From: CAWJEL01 sp964647255
GTDB lineage: Bacteria > Chloroflexota > Anaerolineae > CG2-30-64-16
Assembly (NCBI GenBank): GCA_964647255.1
Contig: CAZYGI010000102.1
Coordinates: forward strand, 1-11,458
Direction: 5' to 3'
DNA: 11,458 nt
Part shown: positions 6,712 to 11,458 of the stretch, one piece after another
How positions within the stretch are numbered: position 1 is the stretch's first letter
How the letters are laid out: each line of letters begins with the position of its first letter
Notes under the pieces: model-generated
The model's input: only the letters and a program-made list of their open reading frames with translations
Databases searched by the model: none
What the model was told of the DNA's origin: nothing
Position numbers and translations under genes: made by a program

Positions 6712-7812
6712 TCAAACCAAAATCATGTCATTGCGATGCACCGCGGCTGGCCCGGCAGTGTAACCCAGCAGCTCGGCGATGGCGTCCGAGCGGTGGCCCT
6801 TGATCTGCGCCAGGTCGGCGCTGGCATAGCGGGCGATGCCGCGCGCCAGATCCTTGCCTTTGGGGCCGACAATCAGGACGGTGTCCCCGCGCGCAAAGTC
6901 GCCCTCCACCGCGGTGATGCCGGCGGGGAGCAGGCTGCCGCCCCGCTCACGCAGCGCACGCGCCGCGCCGGAATCCACGATCAGGCGGCCGCCCGGCACA
7001 GTCCCGCCGAAGATCCACCGCTTGCGGTTCTCCAGCGGGGCTTCCAGCGCGGCGAAACGCGTGCCGACCGCCTCGCCGCCCGCGGCGCGCACGATCACGT
7101 CCGCCGCGCGGCCCGCAGCGATGATCACGTCCGCACCTGCACGGCGAGCCACATCCGCGGCCTGCAGCTTGGTGGTCATGCCGCCCACACCCAGCCCGCT
7201 CACGCTCCTCCCGGCGATGCGGCGCAGCGTCTCATCAATCGTATCCACTTCCGCGATGAGCCGGGCGTCGGGGTCGGTGCGCGGGTCCGCGGTGAACAAG
7301 CCCGGCTGGTCGGTCAGGAGCAGCAGCAGATCGGCCTCGGCCAGCAGAGCGATGAGCGCCGACAGGTTGTCGTTGTCGCCCACCTTGATCTCGGCCGTGG
7401 CGACCGCGTCGTTCTCGTTGATGACCGGGATGATGCCGTGCTCCAGCAGCGCGGCGAGCATGTCGCGCGCGTTCAGGAAGCGATCGCGGTCGGCCACATC
7501 GGCGCGCGTCAGCAGCATCTGGCCGACATAGAGGCCGTAGATGTCGAAGAGGCTCTCCCAGACGTGCATCAGCCAGCCCTGGCCCACCGCGGCGAGCATC
7601 TGCTTGGCCGCTACCGTAGGCGGCAGCGCGGGATGGCCCATCCGCTCGCGGCCGGCCGCGATGGCGCCGGAGGTGACGATGATCACCTCGCACCCCTGAC
7701 GCCGCAGCGCGGCGCACTGCCGGGCGATCTCGACCATGTGGCTGCGGTCGAGCTGTCGCGTGCCGCCGGTGAGCACACTGGTGCCAAGTTTGACGACGAT
7801 GCGTTTGTACAT
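6712..7812 (-). CDS. proB: Glutamate 5-kinase
   Basis: 366 residues, the same size as E. coli ProB (367). It phosphorylates glutamate with ATP to glutamyl 5-phosphate, the first and usually proline-inhibited step of proline synthesis (EC 2.7.2.11). The amino-acid kinase domain covers about residues 1-255: KLGTSVLT at 8-15 (phosphate-binding), VTSGAIAAG, VINENDAVAT around 131-140 and DNDNLSAL (glutamate and proline site), LLLLTDQPGLF, and GVGGMTTKLQAA near 210. A PUA domain follows at about 275-360 (GRLIVDSGAARAL, GDTVLIVG). Start ATG 7810-7812 has only a weak AAAGG nearby. A promoter with TACAAT at 7849-7854 lies just upstream. The gene is divergent from the arabinofuranosidase gene. Confidence 0.97.
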   Translation of the reverse strand: MYKRIVVKLGTSVLTGGTRQLDRSHMVEIARQCAALRRQGCEVIIVTSGAIAAGRERMGHPALPPTVAAKQMLAAVGQGWLMHVWESLFDIYGLYVGQMLLTRADVADRDRFLNARDMLAALLEHGIIPVINENDAVATAEIKVGDNDNLSALIALLAEADLLLLLTDQPGLFTADPRTDPDARLIAEVDTIDETLRRIAGRSVSGLGVGGMTTKLQAADVARRAGADVIIAAGRAADVIVRAAGGEAVGTRFAALEAPLENRKRWIFGGTVPGGRLIVDSGAARALRERGGSLLPAGITAVEGDFARGDTVLIVGPKGKDLARGIARYASADLAQIKGHRSDAIAELLGYTAGPAAVHRNDMILV

Positions 7813-7848
7813 GGGCCTTTACTGCAGGTAGAATTGCTTAGGCGCGGC

Positions 7849-7877
7849 ATTGTAGCGCACGCGCCGAAGATGTGCAA
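7849..7877 (-). promoter_or_regulatory. Predicted sigma70-type promoter of proB
   Basis: Minus strand: -35 TTGCAC (complement of 7872-7877), 17-base spacer, -10 TACAAT (complement of 7849-7854). The -10 matches 5 of 6 consensus bases, but the -35 only 3 of 6. Transcription would begin near 7842, giving a leader of about 30 bases before the proB ATG. Confidence 0.55.
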
Positions 7878-7902
7878 CCGTTGCGGGGAGCGAACGACCG
7901 AG

Positions 7903-7928
7903 GTCGCGGACGGCGACGATTGTCCGTC
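7903..7928. promoter_or_regulatory. Small inverted repeats between divergent promoters
   Basis: GTCGC (7903-7907) and GCGAC (7913-7917) form a perfect inverted repeat with a five-base spacer. GACGG (7909-7913) and CCGTC (7924-7928) form a second one that overlaps the -35 box of the arabinofuranosidase promoter. The position between divergent promoters suits a repressor or activator site, but short GC-rich inverted repeats are common by chance here. Confidence 0.25.
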
Positions 7929-7948
7929 GGGGCCGTCAATGTTAGAAT
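7920..7948 (+). promoter_or_regulatory. Predicted sigma70-type promoter of arabinofuranosidase gene
   Basis: -35 TTGTCC (7920-7925), 17-base spacer, -10 TAGAAT (7943-7948) preceded by TGT, an extended -10. The -10 matches 5 of 6 and the -35 4 of 6 consensus bases. The transcript would start near 7955, leaving a leader of about 34 bases to ATG 7989. Confidence 0.6.
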
Positions 7949-7988
7949 GGACCTGACACCACCATCATCCACCCGCAGAGGGGAAAGC

Positions 7989-9476
7989 ATGAAACCGACC
8001 GACATCACCCTTCACACCGACTACCAGATTGGGGCCGTTGATCCGCGCATTTTCGGCGGCTTCCTGGAACACATGGGCCGCGCCGTCTACGAGGGCGTGT
8101 ACGATCCTCAGTCGGCCCATGCCGACGCGAACGGCTTCCGCGGGGATGTGCTGCGCGCCCTGGGCCGGCTGCGCATGACCGCCATGCGCTACCCCGGCGG
8201 CAATTTCGCCTCCGGCTATCACTGGCTGGATGGCGTCGGGCCGGCCGCGGCGCGGCCGACCATGCGCGAGCTGGCCTGGCAGAGCCTCGAACCAAACCGG
8301 TTCGGCACCGACGAGTTCATCAAGCTCGCACGGCTGATGGGCTGGACGCCGATGCTCACGGTCAACCTGGGGACCGGCACGCCCGAGGAGGCGCGCAACT
8401 GGGTCGAATACTGCAACTGCCCGGCCGGCTCGAAATACGCAAATCTGCGCGCGGCCAACGGCAGCCCGGCGCCGCACGGCGTCAAGCTGTGGTGCCTGGG
8501 CAACGAGATGGACGGCCCCTGGCAGATCGGCCACGTGCCCGCCGACCAGTATGCCATCCGGGCGCAGCAGGCGGCCAAGCTGATGAAGGATGTGGACCGC
8601 ACTATCGAGACGGTCGTGTGCGGGTCGTGCACCACCGACCTGCCCACCTACATGGACTGGGACCGGCAGGTGCTGGAAACGATCGGCGATTATGCCGATT
8701 ACATCAGCCTGCACCGCTACGTGGGCAACGGGACGGGCGACACACCCGACTACCTGGCCGTCACCAACGCCATTGACCGGCAGATCGAGGAGATGGACGC
8801 CGCGTGCCGGTTCGTCCAGGCCAGGCGGCGGGGCAAAAAGCGGCCCTATCTCTGCTTCGACGAGTGGAACGTCTGGTACAAGAACATGCAAATGGACGGC
8901 GAGGGCAAGCACGCGCCGCACCTGATCGAAGAGGTCTACAACCTGGAGGATGCGCTGGTCGTCGCAGGGTTCCTGAACAGCTTCATCCGCCACGCGGATG
9001 TCGTCAAGATCGCCAACCTGGCCCAGATCGCCAACGTCATCGCGCCGGTCCAGACGCGCGGGGACGATCTGTTGATCCAATCCATCTTCTATCCGTTCGA
9101 GATGGCCGCGAAGCGGCGGGATGGCGTCGCGCTGCGGATGCTGGTGCAGGGGCCGGAGTATGAGGGGAAGACGAACGGCCGCGTCCCCTTCGTGGACGCC
9201 AGCGCGATCCTGGGCGCGGGCGAAGTGCACATCTTCGCCACCAACCGATCCACCGACGCGGCTGCGCCCGTGACCGTGAGCCTGGCGGATCAGGCCGTCG
9301 CGGGCCTGGCCAACGCCGAGCTGTTGACCGGGGCGAGCGCGCAGGCCGCCAACAGCTACGAGCAGGGGGACGTGGTGTGCGCCCGGCCCTTCACCGACGT
9401 GCGGATCGCGGCCGGCCGCGCCAGCTTCGAGCTGCCGCCGCTGTCGGCGGCCGCGCTGACGCTGCGGTTGGAGTGA
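7989..9476 (+). CDS. abfA: Alpha-L-arabinofuranosidase, glycoside hydrolase family 51
   Basis: 495 residues, close to the Geobacillus GH51 enzyme (about 500). It releases terminal alpha-L-arabinofuranose from arabinan, arabinoxylan fragments or arabino-oligosaccharides (EC 3.2.1.55). The N-terminal part has IFGGFLEHMGRAVYEGVYD, typical of GH51. The TIM barrel holds MRYPGGNFASGYHW, the acid/base Glu173 in CLGNEMDGPWQ, and the nucleophile Glu292 in CFDEWNVWY. The C-terminal beta domain covers about 385-495. There is no signal peptide, so it should act in the cytosol on imported sugars. Start ATG 7989 follows AGAGGGGAAAGC; the frame is open upstream to 7872, but that part overlaps the promoter and has no family sequence. 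The GPH symporter downstream is a possible partner. The gene converges on the kinase gene, 42 bases apart. Confidence 0.96.
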   Translation: MKPTDITLHTDYQIGAVDPRIFGGFLEHMGRAVYEGVYDPQSAHADANGFRGDVLRALGRLRMTAMRYPGGNFASGYHWLDGVGPAAARPTMRELAWQSLEPNRFGTDEFIKLARLMGWTPMLTVNLGTGTPEEARNWVEYCNCPAGSKYANLRAANGSPAPHGVKLWCLGNEMDGPWQIGHVPADQYAIRAQQAAKLMKDVDRTIETVVCGSCTTDLPTYMDWDRQVLETIGDYADYISLHRYVGNGTGDTPDYLAVTNAIDRQIEEMDAACRFVQARRRGKKRPYLCFDEWNVWYKNMQMDGEGKHAPHLIEEVYNLEDALVVAGFLNSFIRHADVVKIANLAQIANVIAPVQTRGDDLLIQSIFYPFEMAAKRRDGVALRMLVQGPEYEGKTNGRVPFVDASAILGAGEVHIFATNRSTDAAAPVTVSLADQAVAGLANAELLTGASAQAANSYEQGDVVCARPFTDVRIAAGRASFELPPLSAAALTLRLE

Positions 9477-9497
9477 GAATCGCGCCTGCGGCCGGAT

Positions 9498-9535
9498 GGA
9501 GGGTCAGCCGTTCGAACCTCACGGCTCCTCCCTCC
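9498..9535. terminator. Candidate two-way hairpin between convergent genes
   Basis: GGAGGG (9498-9503) pairs with CCCTCC (9530-9535), and AGCCG (9506-9510) pairs with CGGCT (9522-9526), separated by a small bulge, with an 11-base loop. It lies between the arabinofuranosidase stop and the kinase stop and covers the last kinase codons. There is no T run on either side, so it is not a classic intrinsic terminator. Confidence 0.4.
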
Positions 9536-10577
9536 CCTGACAGCCGCGCCAAGACCGCATCGCGATGTCGAAGACACCGCTGGGTTCGAAATTGCTGATC
9601 AGCCAACGAAGCGCCTGGCGACGGTCCTCATTTCCTCCGGTTGTCGCCACGATTTGCTTGCAGAACTCAGCAACATCCTGGACGAGCCGCTCGCAGCGGT
9701 AGTACGCCAGCGCAGCGGGATCAATCTCCGCGGGGCCATATCCCGCGTAGAACCAGGCCGTTTCTCGGTCCTGATCCCAGCCGGGACCGAGACCCGACCC
9801 GACAAACATCAGGTCTCGCTCTTTCGGCGCGAGCAGGGCCGTATCCCAATCCACGATGTGGAGCGAGCCGTCGCTGCCGATCAGCAGATTGCCCGCGTGA
9901 ATGTCGGCATGGCACAACACCCGTTCCTGCGCCCGGTTCAGGAGCATCCGGCCGAGCTGTTCCGCGGCTTCGACCAACTGCCGGATCGCAGCCGCCTCCT
10001 CTTGCAAGAACGCCGCCAGCTCCGCCGAAAGGCGATCCGTGTACGCGCCGGCGCCGCTGCGCGCCAGGAACGCCCGGACCTCCTCACGCCAGCGCGGGGA
10101 GTAGGTCTCGCGGGGCAGACCGCGCCTCAGCGCCGGCGGCAGGCCGGCCGTGTGAATCCGCCTGAGGGCCGCGCCGAATTCGATCCACTGCTGCTCCGAC
10201 AAGACGACCGTATAGCCATCGGCGCCCGCCACAAACGGGTAGAGCGTCAACGTGAAGGGATCCAGGCTGGACCACAGATCCCCCGCGGTGGTTCGGAGCG
10301 GGGCAATGATCTGCGCAATCCCCTGGTCGGCGAGAAACCGGGGGATCGCCACGCTCATCTCGTCGAACGGGCCGCGCCTGAGCTTGAGGAAATACGCGCC
10401 GCCATCGCTGGCACCGACCCGGTAGACCGCGGTGTTGACGTCGGCGCCGAGCGGGAGAAAGGTCAGTTGGGCGGCGCGCAGCCCGTACCCGTCGTAGAGG
10501 CAGGCGATCAGGCGCTCGTCCTGGATGTCGGGCTTCTGGAGCATGGGCGTGTGAGATGCGGACTTTGGGTCGGGCAT
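9519..10577 (-). CDS. Aminoglycoside phosphotransferase-fold kinase, spectinomycin-kinase-like
   Basis: 352 residues. The fold is APH/choline kinase (PF01636 type). N-lobe: LGADVNTAVYRV at 43-54 (nucleotide loop) and Lys65 in YFLKLRRG. The catalytic loop LCHADIHAGNLLI gives Asp225 and Asn230 of the HxDxxxxN motif. The metal-binding Asp243 is in IVDWDTALLAPKERDLMF. The run after that Asp (APKERDLMF) is what I recall from APH(9) spectinomycin kinases (about 330 residues), so it may belong to that branch, but many such chromosomal proteins act on unknown substrates. Start ATG 10575-10577 lacks a good ribosome site; Met12 (10544) is the alternative. A strong promoter lies just upstream. It is divergent from the symporter gene and lies between it and the arabinofuranosidase gene. 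Resistance is possible but not shown. Confidence 0.85.
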   Translation of the reverse strand: MPDPKSASHTPMLQKPDIQDERLIACLYDGYGLRAAQLTFLPLGADVNTAVYRVGASDGGAYFLKLRRGPFDEMSVAIPRFLADQGIAQIIAPLRTTAGDLWSSLDPFTLTLYPFVAGADGYTVVLSEQQWIEFGAALRRIHTAGLPPALRRGLPRETYSPRWREEVRAFLARSGAGAYTDRLSAELAAFLQEEAAAIRQLVEAAEQLGRMLLNRAQERVLCHADIHAGNLLIGSDGSLHIVDWDTALLAPKERDLMFVGSGLGPGWDQDRETAWFYAGYGPAEIDPAALAYYRCERLVQDVAEFCKQIVATTGGNEDRRQALRWLISNFEPSGVFDIAMRSWRGCQGREEP

Positions 10578-10597
10578 TGCTTTGGGCGACCGCTTGC

Positions 10598-10626
10598 ATT
10601 CTACCGCACGGCCCAGCGAGCGTCAA
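10598..10626 (-). promoter_or_regulatory. Predicted sigma70-type promoter of APH-type kinase
   Basis: Minus strand: -35 TTGACG (complement of 10621-10626), 17-base spacer, -10 TAGAAT (complement of 10598-10603). Each box matches 5 of 6 consensus bases. Transcription should start near 10591, giving a short leader of about 14 bases before ATG 10577, which fits the lack of a clear ribosome site. Confidence 0.7.
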
Positions 10627-10649
10627 AGGTTCTTCGCCAATCCATGAGA

Positions 10650-10678
10650 TTGACGCACGCCAGGCCGGGCGGTACAAT
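10650..10678 (+). promoter_or_regulatory. Predicted sigma70-type promoter of GPH symporter
   Basis: -35 TTGACG (10650-10655), 17-base spacer, -10 TACAAT (10673-10678). Each box matches 5 of 6 consensus bases. The start near 10685 leaves a leader of about 35 bases with AGGAG before the ATG. It stands back to back with the kinase promoter, with 23 bases between the -35 boxes. Confidence 0.7.
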
Positions 10679-10708
10679 GGCTGCGTTGGACATGACACCC
10701 TCCCATTC

Positions 10709-10713
10709 AGGAG
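10709..10713 (+). promoter_or_regulatory. Ribosome binding site of GPH symporter
   Basis: AGGAG ends seven bases before ATG 10721, ideal spacing. It fixes the start of this edge-truncated gene. Confidence 0.75.
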
Positions 10714-10720
10714 ACACCCC

Positions 10721-11458
10721 ATGCATCGTCTCTCGGCCACCAAGCGGTGGCTCTACGGCGCCGGCGACCTCGGCTTCAGTCTGACGACAACGATCATCGC
10801 CGCGTACTTCGCCATTTTCCTCACCGATGTCGTTGGGGTCACGGCGCGGGTGGCCGCGGCGGCGATCTTCGTCGGGCTGACCTGGGACTACCTCAACGAC
10901 CCGCTCATCGGCTACATCACCGATCGCACGCGCACGCGTTGGGGCCGACGCCGTCCGTTCCTGCTCTTCGCCGCGCTGCCGCTCGCCCTCGCGTTCACGC
11001 TGATGTGGTGGCGGCCGCCGCTGCAGGGCGACCTGCCGCTGGCGATCTACTACGCGGCGGCGTACGTGCTGTTCGAGACTGCGGCGACGTTCGCCTACAT
11101 CCCCTACTACGCGTTGACCCCCGAGCTGACGGCCGATTACGACGAGCGCACCGCGCTGACCGCGACGCGCATGTTCTTCTCGATTGTTGGCAGCCTGGTT
11201 GCGTTCACCGTGCCGTTGATGATCACGAACGGCTTCCGGCCCGAACACGCGGGCCGCGTGCTGCTGATGGGCGCCGGGTTCGGGCTGGCTTCGGCGCTGC
11301 CGCTGCTGCTGGTCTTCGCAACCGTGACCGAGCGCCCCGAGCTGATGGCGCAGGCGCAGCCGAGCGTCCGCGCATCGGTGCGCGCGGCCTTCCGGAACCG
11401 ACCCTTCCTCTTCGGCCTGGGCATCTACCTGTTCACCTGGGTCTCGATGAGCATCGTG
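10721..11458 (+). CDS. GPH-family sugar:cation symporter, N-terminal part (3' end outside window)
   Basis: The frame is open from ATG 10721 to the window end, giving 246 residues. It is the N-terminal half of an MFS-type carrier of the glycoside-pentoside-hexuronide:cation family (MelB, XynB, UidB type, about 450 residues). Signatures: YGAGDLGFSL at 12-21, FLTDVVGV at 33-40, WDYLNDPLIGYITDRTRTRW at 55-74 and IPYYALTPELTADYDERT in the fourth segment region. Asp16, Asp56 and Asp60 fall where MelB has Asp19, Asp55 and Asp59, which bind cation and sugar. It sits in the inner membrane and imports glycosides with Na+ or H+. The arabinofuranosidase nearby hints at arabinosides or pentosides. It has its own promoter and a good ribosome site. 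Confidence 0.9.
   Translation, partial: MHRLSATKRWLYGAGDLGFSLTTTIIAAYFAIFLTDVVGVTARVAAAAIFVGLTWDYLNDPLIGYITDRTRTRWGRRRPFLLFAALPLALAFTLMWWRPPLQGDLPLAIYYAAAYVLFETAATFAYIPYYALTPELTADYDERTALTATRMFFSIVGSLVAFTVPLMITNGFRPEHAGRVLLMGAGFGLASALPLLLVFATVTERPELMAQAQPSVRASVRAAFRNRPFLFGLGIYLFTWVSMSIV

Noticed and set aside
6736..7956. Plus-strand open frame across proB
   Set aside because: Antisense to proB, low-complexity Arg/His/Gln-rich product.
7872..7988. Upstream extension of the arabinofuranosidase gene to 7872
   Set aside because: It would run through the predicted promoter; ATG 7989 has a ribosome site, and homology begins just after it.
7965..9230. Long minus-strand open frame (421 codons) across the arabinofuranosidase gene
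   Set aside because: Antisense shadow of a clear GH51 gene; no recognisable domain and no start site supported by spacing.
9654..10784. Plus-strand open frame across the kinase gene
   Set aside because: Antisense to the kinase with its intact catalytic motifs; it also runs through both promoters and the start of the symporter.
1..11458. Mobile element or defence island
   Set aside because: No transposase, integrase, toxin, nuclease or att-like repeats; the methyltransferases are small-molecule/protein types without DNA-recognition domains or restriction partners.

Overview
The window is a gene-dense, high-GC bacterial segment. It holds ten protein-coding genes, two of them cut by the window edges, and no rRNA, tRNA, CRISPR array or transposase. 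Only four gaps exceed 100 bases and none reaches 300. The mix of an AspT/YidE-type transporter pair, proBA, a GH51 arabinofuranosidase, a GPH sugar symporter and an octamer inverted repeat between genes suggests a free-living heterotroph. Chloroflexota (Anaerolineae-like) is my best guess; this is inference from style and gene content, not a database match.

Layout. (1) 1-2337, plus strand: the 3' end of one AspT/YidE/YbjL-type transporter, then a complete paralogue starting two bases after the first gene's stop. The shared segment is about 91% identical over the first 300 bases and then falls sharply. (2) 2332-7812, minus strand: proB, proA, a small tyrosine/dual-specificity phosphatase-like protein, two class I SAM methyltransferases and an MgtC-type membrane protein. 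They are read in that order and could form one transcription unit. The phosphatase and the two methyltransferases overlap at their ends, so they are probably translationally coupled. mgtC converges on the transporter, and the two stop codons lie in one palindrome. (3) 7989-9476, plus strand: a GH51 alpha-L-arabinofuranosidase, divergent from proB. (4) 9519-10577, minus strand: a phosphotransferase of the APH fold, close to the spectinomycin kinase type. (5) 10721 to the window end, plus strand: a GPH-family sugar:cation symporter, divergent from the kinase.

How the genes work together. ProB and ProA carry out the first two steps of proline synthesis from glutamate. The GH51 enzyme has no signal peptide, so it should act in the cytosol on imported arabinosides, and the GPH symporter nearby is a plausible importer. 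The transporter pair probably moves an organic or amino acid, by analogy with AspT. The roles of the phosphatase/methyltransferase trio, the MgtC protein and the kinase are not fixed by context.

Both divergent intergenic regions hold back-to-back sigma70-like promoters, all four with 17-base spacers. I found no convincing new defence or mobile system. The best leads are the mosaic identity of the transporter pair, the octamer-built inverted repeat between proB and proA, and the phosphatase with a one-residue-short signature loop overlapping two methyltransferases.
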